In this document: one piece after another, positions 19,820 to 28,947 of the stretch
Layout of the letters: every line of letters starts with the position of its first letter
Position numbering within the stretch: position 1 is the stretch's first letter
Source of the DNA: Ktedonobacter racemifer DSM 44963
GTDB lineage: Bacteria > Chloroflexota > Ktedonobacteria > Ktedonobacterales > Ktedonobacteraceae
Assembly (NCBI RefSeq): GCF_000178855.1
Contig: NZ_ADVG01000004.1
Location: 2,480,001 to 2,544,000 of the forward strand
Direction of reading: 5' to 3'
DNA: 64,000 bases
The notes under the pieces: model-generated
What the model was told of the DNA's origin: nothing
What the model saw: the letters and a program-made list of their open reading frames with translations, nothing else
Databases searched by the model: none
Program-made: the position numbers and the translations under genes

Positions 19820-20410
19820 ACGGATGGTACCTCTCCCTTTCACGTACCCCCATCCCTGAGAACGAAGACGCATTCCTGCTCGAATCGAAAGCACGTCTAG
19901 TGAAATAATGTGATATCTGTGAGAAACAAGCAAACTGGACTGGACTCCAGTACCAGACTTCGAAGGAACACGAGCATGAGCAACCACGAGAGGCGCTCAT
20001 GCAGCCTCGCAGAACGCTCAAGAAGCAGAGCATCCTCGAAATGTGAGGAACAGTGCTGAGAACGCTGCTCCTTTTGCTTCTTCTCTTAGAGAAAACCTTT
20101 CTTTCGAGCGTCAGTGGTGGCTTCGGGTTGTTGGTCGTTCAGTTCTTTCTCACGGGCCTGGGTATGACGAACAAGGAAGACGCGAGAAACATCCAGGGCG
20201 GCTCTTAATGTCGAGTTGTGGCCAGGTGCGCGCGATGCCCCCAATTTCCAAGGTGTCGATGGAAGAAGCGACATGGGGAGCGGCATTGCCAGGATGACGA
20301 ATGCCGATTCCCATGTTTCGCACCGATTTCTCACGTTTCACCTTAAAATCGGTCGAAGTTTCAGCTTCATTTTACCATTTTTTCCCTATCACACAAAGTG
20401 CGGGAGAGCC
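19820..20410. other. Gene-free stretch upstream of the kinase
   Basis: No supported gene. The short minus-strand frames at 20086-20341 show no recognisable domain or ribosome site. The stretch should contain the kinase promoter, which I could not place. Confidence 0.4.
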
Positions 20411-20471
20411 CAAGAATCCCCGCTAAGCCTGGCTTAACGGGGATTCTTGTACGGAAAAATGTTACGACCCT
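20411..20471. repeat. Degenerate copy of the CGCTAAGC palindrome family
   Basis: AAGAATCCCCGCTAAGCC and GGCTTAACGGGGATTCTT pair around a single T with one mismatch. The right outer arm (GTACGGAAAAATGTTACGAC) equals the palindrome at 23992-24074, but the left outer arm has been lost. It overlaps the stop codon of the TetR gene, so it also sits at a gene 3' end. Confidence 0.7.
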
Positions 20472-21061
20472 GACACAGCTTTGGTGAAGAAGTGCATCGT
20501 CCCTTCGTTTATGACCTGAAAAATATCTTGAGTCATCTGTCTTTTCGACTTCGTGTGCGCTTCCTGACTCCATTTGACAGCTGCTCCAAAAATTCCCCAA
20601 CTCACGATCTGGGCGACTGTTTCAGCCGGTACCTGCCAGCGTTTGTTTTCAGCGTCTCGTCTGAGCCAGGTCAACACTAACGTATACAATTCCTCTTGAG
20701 TGGTGTGTTCAAAGATGGGGCCAGTGTTTTGCGCTGGCTGACAATGGCCGTAGAACACGTCAAAATAGTCGAGCACGGCCTCAATCAGCAGGAAGAGCGT
20801 TTGTGGTTTCCAGGAGGAAGTCGAAGGAAGTTTGCTTGCCATTGCCTGTTGAAACTGCTCACGAAAGAGGATAGTCAGGAGTTCATATTTATCCGTAAAG
20901 TGAGCATAAAAGGTACTGCGGTTGACCATTGCCCGCTCAGTAATGTCTTGAATACTGGCTGCCGAAAATCCTTTCTTTTGCAGCACTTCCCGTGACGCGT
21001 TTATTAACATTTCCCTTGTACGTCGAACTCGCAAATCATTTCCCTTGTGCTGCATCGCCAT
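20462..21061 (-). CDS. TetR/AcrR-family transcriptional regulator
   Basis: 199 residues. The N-terminal helix-turn-helix is clear: TREMLINASREVLQKKGF, SIQDITERAMVNRSTFYAHF, DKYELL. The C-terminal half (about 130 residues) is the ligand/dimer domain and does not identify the ligand. The start is either ATG 21061 or ATG 21055; the AGGA motif is better spaced for 21055. No divergent target gene survives because a DDE element lies directly upstream at 21128. Confidence 0.9.
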   Translation of the reverse strand: MAMQHKGNDLRVRRTREMLINASREVLQKKGFSAASIQDITERAMVNRSTFYAHFTDKYELLTILFREQFQQAMASKLPSTSSWKPQTLFLLIEAVLDYFDVFYGHCQPAQNTGPIFEHTTQEELYTLVLTWLRRDAENKRWQVPAETVAQIVSWGIFGAAVKWSQEAHTKSKRQMTQDIFQVINEGTMHFFTKAVSGS

Positions 21062-21127
21062 TATTCCTGGTACATATCTCCTTCTCTTCTGTCTACCACA
21101 GATGATCGATGAGTTGTCCCTTTTTTT

Positions 21128-22799
21128 CTAGAATCGTAAACAGGCCTTGGAGGAAGGAGTAAACTGTACAGAAAGAGGTGCATCAGGAGAAAACGTAGAT
21201 GAGAGGAAGAAGAGTTGCCCGTCCCCAGGCAGAGCAGCAGGTCCGTTTAGAGCCACACGAGGAGCATTGTCGCTCGTGTGGAACATGGATGCCGGTGGCC
21301 TATCATGCGCATCGGAAGATCCTTACCGTCAAGGGGTTAGTCCAGTTACGCTTGGTCGTTCGTCGTTGTCCCAATCCAGCATGCCAGGCCTATAAACAGC
21401 CCTACCGACCAGAGGAAGAAGGCCGATGGGCGTTACCCCATGGAGAATGTGGTCTGGATCTGATCGCGTTGGTGGGCAGATTGCGCTATCGAGAACAGCG
21501 CTCAGCTCCCGAAATGCAGCGGATCTTGCAGGAGCGAGGACTGCGGGTCTGTGAACGGACCGTTGAGCATCTGATGCACCGCTACGAGGAATTGGTGACG
21601 CTGCATCTCTCCTGCCGGCAACGACTGCACACCCGTTTCTCCTCTCAAGGGCGAGTGATCCTGGCCATCGATGGGTTGCAACCCGATGTGGGCCATGAGG
21701 TCCTTTGGGTGATCCGGGAAGTGCTCACAGGGGAGATCGTGCTAGCTAGAGCGCTTCTCAGTTCAACCCAAGAAGATCTCTCCGGCCTGCTCACCGAGGT
21801 GAAAGAGATCCTTTCTGTCCCGGTTCATGGGATCATCTCCGATGGGCAGCTCTCCATTCGCCGGGCAGTTGCCAGTGTCTTCCCTGAGGTTCCTCATCAG
21901 CTCTGCCACTTTCATTACCTGCGTGAAGCGGGCAAACTCATCTTTGAGGCGGATCGGCACGCCAAAAAGGAACTGAAAAAGCAGGTTCGCGGTGTGCGGC
22001 CCATCGAACGAGCCGTGGAAAGCAGGACCGATGCTGAGGCGGAAGTGATTCACGAGTACGCTTTGGCGGTTCGAGCCAGCCTGACCGACGATGGCTTGCC
22101 ACCGCTCTCGGCTTCTGGCTTACGTTTGCAGGAACGACTTCAAGCGATCCATGATTCACTTGAGCGAGTGGGAGAAAAAAGGGGCTTCCCAGCGCGCTTG
22201 AACGATTGAAGCGTGTGCTCAACAAAGGGCTGGGGGCCACCAAGGAGCCCTTTGAGGTCGTGCGTCCGCTCTTTACGCTGCTTTTCGAGGTGGCCCATGT
22301 CTTGAGTAACCAGCAACAGCACGAGGCAAAAGACGTGCACAAGCGCTTTGAGAACCATCTCATGCGGATGCAAGAGCAGGTCGGACAGTCGGAGGCTATG
22401 AGGCCGGCGCTCGTGCACTTCCTGAAAGTGACCGAAAGTTATGCCCCCCATCTCTTCTTCTGTTATCAGGTGGCGGGTCTGCCCAAAACCAACAACGATC
22501 TGGAGCAGGCCTTTGGCAAGGTCCGAGCTGGTGAGCGCCGAGCCACGGGACGCAAAGGAGCCATCCCTGGACTGGTGGTGCATGGACCAGTGCGGGTGAC
22601 CGCGGCACTGGCGACACGCTTGCATTCGTTCAGCGCCGAGGAACTGATCCCATACGATCTGACCCGCTGGCAGCACGTGCGGTCAGGAATCTCCTCTCGG
22701 CAAGAGGCTCGTCGCAAGCAGTTTCGTTTTCGCAAAGATCCCACCGCCTATCTGGCTCGTTTGGAGGAACAACTTTCTAAGATGAGTTTACGATTCTAG
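21128..22799 (+). mobile_element. DDE transposon with perfect 14-bp inverted ends and T7 flanks
   Basis: CTAGAATCGTAAAC at 21128-21141 is exactly complementary to 22786-22799. Seven T residues flank each side (21121-21127 and 22800-22806), which can be read as a 7-bp target duplication or as insertion beside a T run. Confidence 0.8.
21199..22799 (+). pseudogene. Transposase (ISKra4/MULE-like DDE), one frameshift
   Basis: ATG 21199 has AGGAG upstream. The N-terminus has two Cys pairs (CRSCGTW and RRCPNPAC). Catalytic candidates are Asp in ILAIDGLQPD, Asp in IISDGQLS with CHFHYLREA, and Glu in NNDLEQAFGKVRAGERR. The frame breaks at about 22178-22190, next to a run of six A and four G: frame one ends LERVGEKRG...LND, and the continuation in the -1 frame reads PSALERLKRVLNKGLGA. 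One single-base shift restores about 530 residues. Either a recent mutation or translational slippage fits. The family name is less sure than the enzyme class. Confidence 0.75.
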
Positions 22800-23020
22800 T
22801 TTTTTTCAACACTTTTCCCCTTTTGTTGGTTAACACACAAAAGGGCGCCTTTGCTGATTGTCATTGCGTTCCTCAGCCAATAGAATTATAAACAACGGTT
22901 GTTTGTAAAGCAACCGCCCGCAATGAGAATACCGAGAAACGACTTTCATGCTACGCATACTCTGTCGTCCTGTCGTTTCTCGAGGGATGCACACTCTTTT
23001 CCAAGCAGAAAGGAAAAAAC
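22800..23020. other. Intergenic with short hairpin
   Basis: CCCTTTTGT and ACAAAAGGG form a 9-bp stem just beyond the transposon end. No gene is seen. Confidence 0.4.
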
Positions 23021-23290
23021 ATGTCAAAAGTGTGGTTGATTACAGGAAGCTCTCTCGGCTTTGGTCGTACGCTTGCCGAAGCGGTCCTCGCACATGGAGA
23101 TCAATTGGTAGCCACGGCACGCAACCCCCAACAGCTTGCAGACCTTAGAGCAAAATATGGCAAGGCCCGTGAGTACGATAGCTCTGGATGGAAAAAATCA
23201 GCGTAAGCACGTGAAGTAGTTGACGCTGCAGTCAATACATACGGACGTCTAGATGTTGTTGTCAATAACGCCGGGTACGGCAATCTAGTC
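23021..23290 (+). pseudogene. Short-chain dehydrogenase fragment
   Basis: MSKVWLITGSSLGFGRTLAE is a classic SDR nucleotide-binding start (TGxxxGxG), with a ribosome site (AGAAAGGAAAAAAC). The frame stops at 23204. After a deletion and shift, DVVVNNAGYGN (the NNAG motif) is recognisable. The catalytic Ser-Tyr-Lys part is absent, so only about one third of an SDR gene remains. Confidence 0.75.
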
Positions 23291-23315
23291 CATAGAGGAG
23301 AAGAGAATAAGTAAT

Positions 23316-23951
23316 ATGGGAAAGTCTCAATTAACACCCAATCTGAAGTTTAGTCATGTGGCCTCTGACGAGCGCATTGCAAAAACCGCCGAGGCCCTCA
23401 CCGTCAATGGCATGCAGACCTTCGTAGTCGCCAATGCCGAGGAGGCACGGAAGAAAGTATTTGAACTGATCCCCAAGGGCGCTGAGGTTTACAATGCGCC
23501 GTCTCGCACACTTGATCAAATTGGTGCCTCGGCTGAGATCGAATCATCCGGTCGCTATGATGTCGTGCGCAATCGCTTGGTCGACCTCGATCAGGAGGGA
23601 CAGGAACGTGCGAAACGTCAGTTGGGTGCCGCTCCTGATGTGCTTGTCGCGAGTGTCCACGCCATTACAGAACAGGGCCAGTTGGTGATTGCTTCAGCGG
23701 GCGGAAGCCAGATGGCACCTGGTGTGTCTGGAGCAGCGAAGGTTATCTATGTAGTCGGCGCTCAGAAACTGGTTGCTCATCTCGATGAAGGGTTCCGCCG
23801 CATTCATGAGTACACGCTGCCACTTGAAGACGAGCGTGCTCTGAATACCTATGGCGTCAATAGCGCGGTGAATAAACTGCTGATCATCAATCGAGAGATG
23901 GTGCTGGGGCGCATTTCTCTTATTCTGGTCAAAGAGAACCTTGGCTTCTAA
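23316..23951 (+). CDS. LUD-domain (LutC/DUF162) protein
   Basis: 211 residues, usual length for stand-alone LUD proteins. Typical segments are FVVANAEEARKKVFELIPKGAEVY, SRTLDQIG and the C-terminal GQLVIASAGGSQMAPGVSGA followed by IYVVGAQKLV and the ending that includes GRISLILVKENLGF. LUD proteins belong to the lactate-utilisation LutC group; single-copy versions like this are of unknown exact role. GGAGAAG lies upstream of the ATG. The neighbours are a dead SDR fragment and a long palindrome 41 bp past the stop, so it seems monocistronic. Confidence 0.88.
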   Translation: MGKSQLTPNLKFSHVASDERIAKTAEALTVNGMQTFVVANAEEARKKVFELIPKGAEVYNAPSRTLDQIGASAEIESSGRYDVVRNRLVDLDQEGQERAKRQLGAAPDVLVASVHAITEQGQLVIASAGGSQMAPGVSGAAKVIYVVGAQKLVAHLDEGFRRIHEYTLPLEDERALNTYGVNSAVNKLLIINREMVLGRISLILVKENLGF

Positions 23952-23991
23952 ACCCATCCTAGTACAGCTTCTTAACGTGTTACTCTCTAAC

Positions 23992-24074
23992 GGGGTCGTA
24001 ACATTTTTCCGTACACGAATCCCCGCTAAGCCTGGCTTAGCGGGGATTCGTGTACGGAAAAATGTTACGACCCC
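23992..24074. repeat. 83-bp palindrome with 41-bp perfect arms
   Basis: Left arm 23992-24032 begins GGGGTCGTAACATTTTTCCG and ends CCCCGCTAAGCC; a single T at 24033; the right arm is its exact complement. It lies 41 bp beyond the LUD gene stop. The core CGCTAAGC / GCTTAGCG is shared with the palindromes at 54357 and 55923. Confidence 0.9.
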
Positions 24075-24147
24075 AAGTAGTGACAAAGTGTCCGAAATGA
24101 GTGACACTGAATGGGCTATTGGTTGAGAAAGGTGATTATCTCCGTAG

Positions 24148-24252
24148 CTATCCTGTCAAAACAGTGTGCTTTCGTCGATACTCTCCAGGGGTAATACCTA
24201 TAACTCTTGGACTTCCCCCAAAGAACCGCTCCAACTCAGATTTCACAGAAGA
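24148..24252 (-). pseudogene. C-terminal remnant of an AraC-type regulator
   Basis: The minus strand reads KSELERFFGGSPRVIGITPGEYRR followed by KHTVLTG and a stop (quoted in part). GITPGEYRR is the signature end of the AraC DNA-binding domain. Only about 35 residues survive next to the IS3 element. Part of this segment also resembles the far terminal repeat of the IS3 element, so the exact boundary is unclear. Confidence 0.55.
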
Positions 24253-24290
24253 GTACCACTGAGAAGTGGTGAGCAAAAAGGAGCAACATC

Positions 24291-24599
24291 ATGACTCAGC
24301 AAGTTTTCGGTCCAGAAATCAAACTGCACATTGTCCGATAACTGGTGAGTGGCGAGAAATATCTCAGCCAACTCAGCCGAGAATACAAGGTGTCTCATAC
24401 TGCGATCAGCAACTGGCGCGAAGCCTATCAGGCCAAAGGCGAAGCAGCCTTTTTCAGCAGCGAGACCCAGGAGCGCTCCGTTGAGGTGCTCGAAGGGCGC
24501 GTCGCCGAACTGGAACGCTTTTGCGGCCAACTCGCGTTGGAGAACACCGTGCTAAAAAAAGCCTTGCATCTGCTTCCGTCCAGCAACGCCACCAGGTGA
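24291..24599 (+). pseudogene. IS3-family OrfA with a premature TAA
   Basis: ATG 24291 has AAGGAG upstream. MTQQVFGPEIKLHIVR is followed by TAA (24339-24341) where a Gln codon is expected, then LVSGEKYLSQLSREYKVSH, the helix-turn-helix, and a leucine-zipper-like end (VEVLEGRVAELERFCGQL). OrfA binds the element ends. The run CTAAAAAAAGCC at about 24551 is the typical IS3 slippery site for -1 frameshifting into OrfB. The nonsense codon should prevent OrfAB from this start. Confidence 0.8.
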
Positions 24600-25456
24600 T
24601 CGATCGCTTACGGGAGCAGATGCAAGAGCTTTCGGTGCGACAACTCTGTGCGTGGCTTGGCGTCAATCGGCGCTGGTACTATGAGCATCAACAGCAGCAA
24701 GCCAGACGTGGCGAGCAAGAAGCCAGGGTCCGCCAGGCGATGGAACAGGTCATTCTCGCGTTTCCCGGCTACGGCTATCGGCGCGTCACCCGCGCGTTGC
24801 AGCGGGCAGGCACCAGGATCAACCACAAACGGGTGCGGCGCATCATGCACGAGTACTCCTGGCTCTGCCGAAGCAAACGACGAACGGTGCAAACGACCAA
24901 TTCGCGGCATCAGTACCGCCGCTCTCCCAACCTCGTCGCCAATCGCCAGTTTGATGCTCCCGATCGGTGTTGGGTGGCGGATCTGATATATATCCGTTTG
25001 CCCAAAGAGTTCGTCTACCTGGCTTGCATTCTCGACGCCTATTCGCGCAAGTGCATCGGCTGGAGCCTGCGACGGGGGCTGGATCACTCGTTGACCCTGG
25101 CGACCTTAGAGATGGCTCTCCAGTCTTGCGAGGTGCGCCCCGGACTGATCCATCATTGCGACCAGGGGGTGCAGTATGCCAACACAGCCTACGTGCATCG
25201 TCTCTTCGAGGTCGGAGCCTGCGTGAGCATGGCTGCCACGGGGAATCCGTATCAGAATGCTCGGGCCGAGAGCTTCATGAAGACCCTTAAAACTGAGGAA
25301 GTCTACGTGAATGATTACCAAACCCTGGAAGAAGCCTCAGACAATATCGGGGACTTCTTCCAGGTGGTCTACAACCAGCGGCGGCTTCATTCCAGTCTGG
25401 GATATCGGCCCCCTGACGAGTTTGAGCTTTTGTGTGCTCAGGGCCTCCTTGAGTGA
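24521..25456 (+). CDS. IS3-family transposase OrfB (rve integrase core)
   Basis: Normally made as an OrfAB fusion by -1 slippage at A7 near 24551, after which the reading is SLASASVQQRHQVIDRLRE. The HTH_21-like part (GYGYRRVTRALQRAG) precedes the rve core with Asp in CWVADLIYI, Asp in HHCDQGVQYAN and Glu in NARAESFMKTLK, ending with the family-typical YNQRRLHSSLGYRPPDEF. All three catalytic residues are present and the frame is intact. The right end of the element is near 25487. The left boundary lies between about 24208 and 24290 and could not be fixed. Confidence 0.85.
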   Translation: MRPTRVGEHRAKKSLASASVQQRHQVIDRLREQMQELSVRQLCAWLGVNRRWYYEHQQQQARRGEQEARVRQAMEQVILAFPGYGYRRVTRALQRAGTRINHKRVRRIMHEYSWLCRSKRRTVQTTNSRHQYRRSPNLVANRQFDAPDRCWVADLIYIRLPKEFVYLACILDAYSRKCIGWSLRRGLDHSLTLATLEMALQSCEVRPGLIHHCDQGVQYANTAYVHRLFEVGACVSMAATGNPYQNARAESFMKTLKTEEVYVNDYQTLEEASDNIGDFFQVVYNQRRLHSSLGYRPPDEFELLCAQGLLE

Positions 25457-25543
25457 TATCTCTACTGGAGTGGTTTCTCGGGTCCAATCCAGATAATGTA
25501 GTATACATTTTTGATCTGGAGAGCTTGATAGCCTTCTTCTTCT

Positions 25544-25602
25544 GAAGCAAAAGCGAGACGGAAAAACATTTTTCTCGCTTTCCCGTCTCGCTTTTTTGCT
25601 TC
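25544..25602 (-). terminator. Rho-independent terminator of the flavin disulfide reductase gene
   Basis: AGCGAGACGG and CCGTCTCGCT form the stem, flanked by GAAGCAAA / TTTTTTGCTTC. It lies directly after the stop codon at 25607 and has T runs on both strands, so it may also protect against transcription from IS3. Confidence 0.7.
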
Positions 25603-25606
25603 CTTC

Positions 25607-27031
25607 TTACTTTCTAAGTCGCAAAGCCGCGCTGACGATGGACCGATTGCTACGTAATTGCGAACTCGTCAGATATGCCTCAAATAGCGCCTGTTGCAGA
25701 CCAGTATGATATGTTGGGTATGGATGAATAGTGGCAAACATAGTAGAGACAGTCAGGTGATTTTGCATTGCCAGCGCAATCTCTCCAAGCAATTCTCCTG
25801 CGTGTGCACCCACCATATGCGCCCCTACGATCTCCTCTTTCTTGCCCGCCAGTATAAGTTTAATAAACCCGGTCGTTGCATGCTCTGTCTGCGCCCGGTC
25901 GATGTCTGCCCAGGGAAAAGTGACGACGCGAACCTGGCGGTGGCGTTGCCGCGCTTCAGTATATGTCAGTCCAATATGAGCCGCCTCCGGGTCCGTAAAT
26001 GTACACCAGGGAACAACACGATAGTCAACCTTCTTTTTACCCACGGGCAACAGAGCATTCCGCACTGCAACTCCGGCCTGATAGGCTGCAACATGCGTAA
26101 AAAGATAGCCCCCGATGACATCACCAAGAGCAAAAATATTTGCAACGGAAGTCCGGAGATAGTCGTTAACCTTGATGCCTTGTTCATTGTAGGTGACACC
26201 AATTGTGTCGAGATTCAACCCACCAACATTTGGCTGACGACCCGCGGCGAGGAGAATCTCATCAGCTTCAAACACTACCATCTGTTCTCCCTGTTTCACC
26301 ATGACACTCTTCTTCCCGCCATGGCGTTCCGCTCTCAGCACGCGCGCATTTGTCACTACCTGCACGTTTTCAAGCTGGAGCGCTTCAGCGATAGCCACTG
26401 AAACTTCAGGCTCCTCTCGTGGTAAAATTCGTTCCGGTCCTTGAATAAGAGTAATCTGGACACCTAAGCGTGCCAGCGCCTGCCCAAGCTCGACGCCCAC
26501 CGGTCCACCGCCCACAATGAGGAGTGATGCTGGCAGGTTGGTCAATTGAAACACATCTTCGTTCGTCAGGTAGCCAATTTCTGCTAACCCTTCTATTGGC
26601 AAACGAGCAGGGTGTGAACCAGTTGCAATGATTGTTGCACGACTAGTTATTTGCTCATCATTGATGAGCAACGCTGTTGGAGACTGAAAGGAAACCGTTC
26701 CAAATTTGACGGTTACATCATCAGTATAGACTTGCTCTGCATCTTGTACCTGTTTGATGACGCCCTGAATAGATTCGGCAACCCGTGCCATGTCAATCTC
26801 TACGTTATCAGATGTCAATCCCAGACGGGTAGCAGTTCTGGCTTGATAGACCTGACGTGCTACATGAATCAAACTTTTACTTGGCACACATCCAGTGTAC
26901 AGGCAATCTCCACCAAGGCGCTCTTTATCAATCAATAAAACCCGTGCACCTAGAGATGCTGCGACTCGAGCCGCAGTCAATCCACCCGACCCTCCTCCAA
27001 GAATGGTCAGATCATAATCCATTGAAGTCAT
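25607..27031 (-). CDS. Pyridine nucleotide-disulfide oxidoreductase (mercuric reductase / lipoamide dehydrogenase-like)
   Basis: 474 residues, full length. FAD motif GGGSGGLTAARVAASLG, then the redox-active disulfide GGDCLYTGCVPSK, NAD(P) motif GGGPVGVELGQALARLG, the second FAD segment VANIFALGDVIGG, and a dimerisation domain ending TIHPYPTYHTG. The usual His-Glu active pair of lipoamide dehydrogenase (HAHPTLSE type) is replaced by HPYPTYHTG, as in the mercuric-reductase-like group of unknown substrate. No N-terminal HMA domain and no mer genes are nearby, so mercury reduction is not supported. ATG 27031 has GAGGAAG upstream. It is 43 bp downstream of the membrane protein gene, probably one transcript. 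Confidence 0.88.
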   Translation of the reverse strand: MTSMDYDLTILGGGSGGLTAARVAASLGARVLLIDKERLGGDCLYTGCVPSKSLIHVARQVYQARTATRLGLTSDNVEIDMARVAESIQGVIKQVQDAEQVYTDDVTVKFGTVSFQSPTALLINDEQITSRATIIATGSHPARLPIEGLAEIGYLTNEDVFQLTNLPASLLIVGGGPVGVELGQALARLGVQITLIQGPERILPREEPEVSVAIAEALQLENVQVVTNARVLRAERHGGKKSVMVKQGEQMVVFEADEILLAAGRQPNVGGLNLDTIGVTYNEQGIKVNDYLRTSVANIFALGDVIGGYLFTHVAAYQAGVAVRNALLPVGKKKVDYRVVPWCTFTDPEAAHIGLTYTEARQRHRQVRVVTFPWADIDRAQTEHATTGFIKLILAGKKEEIVGAHMVGAHAGELLGEIALAMQNHLTVSTMFATIHPYPTYHTGLQQALFEAYLTSSQLRSNRSIVSAALRLRK

Positions 27032-27074
27032 ATCGAACTTCCTCTTTTCTCTTCACAGAGGTTGCGCAGTCGGT

Positions 27075-27647
27075 CTATCTCATAGCAGCGATGGCCTGCA
27101 ATACACCACCAATAATGCTGCATAGTATGATGAACCACACCCACTTGCCACCATGACGCTTGCGCGCCTCTACAGGAGTAACTAACTTAAACCAGCGCGC
27201 AGTCGAGGGACGAGTCATACGCCAGACGATCAAGGGAGAGATGATAACAAGGATTATCTCGGCGACTATCGGCCAGAAGTTGCCAACGGCGATACTTTGA
27301 TACAGGTTGATGAGTCCTACAATACCAGCCAGTGAGAGTAACACACTGACAACTATCTGTATTATGCGCGCCCAGTTGCGACCACTGCGTACCATCTCAC
27401 CAAACCAGGCAAAGACACAGGCTGCGAGCAATGCAACAACAAAAAATAGTATGTTGCCGATAGGTGAGTTGGGGCCAGCCATTTTCATCATATTAGCCTG
27501 GTTGGAATGGCTAAAAAGCGCAAAGACTGGCGTTAATACGGTTTGCACGGTCAGCCCCCAGTCAACGGCAACAGCCATACCAATCCCCCCGGGAGCGAGC
27601 AGCTCTTCTGTAGCATTTTCTTTTACGTTCGATGTTTGTGTTTTCAA
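27075..27647 (-). CDS. Multi-pass membrane protein of unknown function
   Basis: 190 residues starting with TTG 27647 (AAAGGAG 10 bp upstream). Four to five hydrophobic helices are visible: one around WGLTVQTVLTPVFALF, then NILFFVVALLAACVFAWF, IIQIVVSVLLSLAGIVGLI, WPIVAEIILVIISPLIVW and WVWFIILCSIIGGVLQAIA. No catalytic motif. It precedes the flavin disulfide reductase gene and may be translationally linked. Family not recognised. Confidence 0.7.
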   Translation of the reverse strand: MKTQTSNVKENATEELLAPGGIGMAVAVDWGLTVQTVLTPVFALFSHSNQANMMKMAGPNSPIGNILFFVVALLAACVFAWFGEMVRSGRNWARIIQIVVSVLLSLAGIVGLINLYQSIAVGNFWPIVAEIILVIISPLIVWRMTRPSTARWFKLVTPVEARKRHGGKWVWFIILCSIIGGVLQAIAAMR

Positions 27648-27963
27648 CGATGTTTTCTCCTTTATTATTTATAACCGCAATCAGGTTTTGATGACACAGG
27701 TGATCAAAGTTGACGTTCTTGCTCAATCTCGTAAAACATTATAAATTCTACTATATCTTACCTGTATTCCTTCTCGGTTGCCAATGTCATCCTTTCTATT
27801 AACGTATTTATGTTAGGTAGTCACAAAAAAATCGCGTAAGTAGTATCTCCACCCAGACTGTGCGACAATAGCGAGAGAAGATAATTTGCTGACAGACAAT
27901 CTAAAAAATGCGATAGCCCTCCGGATAGTAACGCAAAAAAAAGTAGTAGTAGAAATATTTCTT

Positions 27964-28842
27964 ATGCAACAGAACCCTGAACAGACATTTGTCGTTGACT
28001 TGCTAACAACGCTCCGCCAGAGTCGTTTCAGCCTGCGAGGCTGGTTCATCTTCTTTCAACGCTCCTGGCTGATGTCTTACCAAACCGCAAACGCCAACCC
28101 CTCATTGAAACAATCATGGCAACGAGTAACGTGGCTCATTGCGCTGCTAGCTCTGATAATGCTGATTGGGAATGGTCTGTTTGCAGGATTAGCCAATACT
28201 TTACACATGTTACCTGGATTCCTCTTTTGTATCGCATGGCAACAATATGACCTGTTCTGGCATCTTGGCCTCAATCGATCAGTACAAAATGGCAAACTGC
28301 TACCAAACATCGGGGTAGCCAATACCCTCACCTGGTTACGTGGATTAGGCGCATCATATCTACTCGGTAAGCTTATAGGCGGCCTGGCAATACCATCAAG
28401 ATTGGCCCTCGCAATCTTCCTATGTGGTATAGCGACCGATATCCTCGATGGACACATTGCCCGGAGCACAAAGACGCAGAGTAAATTGGGCCAGATTGCT
28501 GACGGCGAAACAGATTTCTGCCTCTACTTATCACTTACGGTGATCCTGATTCAAAACGGTGCGTTACCACTCTGGGTCGGAACCATCATGCTTTTACGCT
28601 TCTTGCTTCCGCTGGCGGCAGCCTTGGTGAGTTATCTGGTGTTTGCCTATCCTATACGCTTCGGCTCAACGCAATGGGGCAAATTCGCCGGGCTGGCGCA
28701 ATGCCTCTACTTTCTTGTATTACTCGTGCCAGCACCTCTCACTACCTTCACCCATCTCCTGAACGTCCCACTACTTAGTATCACTATCTGTTTGCTCGTA
28801 GCCGCACCTGTAGCACAGTTTATAGCGAATGTGCGATCATGA
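27964..28842 (+). CDS. CDP-alcohol phosphatidyltransferase-family membrane enzyme
   Basis: The family motif DG-x2-AR-x8-G-x3-D-x3-D is perfect: DGHIARSTKTQSKLGQIADG followed by ETD. The enzyme joins a CDP-linked lipid to an alcohol in phospholipid synthesis. Six or more membrane helices surround it, beginning with WLIALLALIMLIGNGLFAGL. I choose ATG 27964; a TTG at 27886 would add 26 residues, and neither has a clear ribosome site. The alcohol (glycerol phosphate, inositol, serine) cannot be deduced. It is divergent from the membrane protein at 27647. Confidence 0.85.
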   Translation: MQQNPEQTFVVDLLTTLRQSRFSLRGWFIFFQRSWLMSYQTANANPSLKQSWQRVTWLIALLALIMLIGNGLFAGLANTLHMLPGFLFCIAWQQYDLFWHLGLNRSVQNGKLLPNIGVANTLTWLRGLGASYLLGKLIGGLAIPSRLALAIFLCGIATDILDGHIARSTKTQSKLGQIADGETDFCLYLSLTVILIQNGALPLWVGTIMLLRFLLPLAAALVSYLVFAYPIRFGSTQWGKFAGLAQCLYFLVLLVPAPLTTFTHLLNVPLLSITICLLVAAPVAQFIANVRS

Positions 28843-28853
28843 CCTTTCTCATG

Positions 28854-28904
28854 GCTATTCTCGCCTGCCGAGAATAGCTCCATCAAAGCCATTCTCGGCA
28901 GGCG
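28854..28904. promoter_or_regulatory. Two mutually exclusive hairpins after the phosphatidyltransferase gene
   Basis: Hairpin 1: GCTATTCTCG (28854-28863) with CGAGAATAGC (28869-28878). Hairpin 2: CGCCTGCCGAGAAT (28862-28875) with ATTCTCGGCAGGCG (28891-28904). They share the middle segment and cannot form together. Without a T run the role is open: terminator, processing site or repeat. Confidence 0.5.
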
Positions 28905-28947
28905 CTAAAGGACAGACCCAGCGATCACTACTACTGACCTCGTCCAA

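Noticed and set aside
22170..22195. Classical A-AAA-AAG programmed frameshift in the transposase at 21199
   Set aside because: The heptamer is not in the required reading phase, so a canonical tandem slip does not work; a mutation or sequencing error is at least as likely.
24208..24243. Left terminal repeat of the IS3 element
   Set aside because: It resembles the right end, but the same bases encode a good AraC C-terminus in the other strand, so I could not fix the boundary there.
25607..27031. Mercury-resistance (merA) assignment
   Set aside because: No HMA domain, C-terminal Cys pair or mer neighbours; only the general flavin disulfide reductase class is supported.
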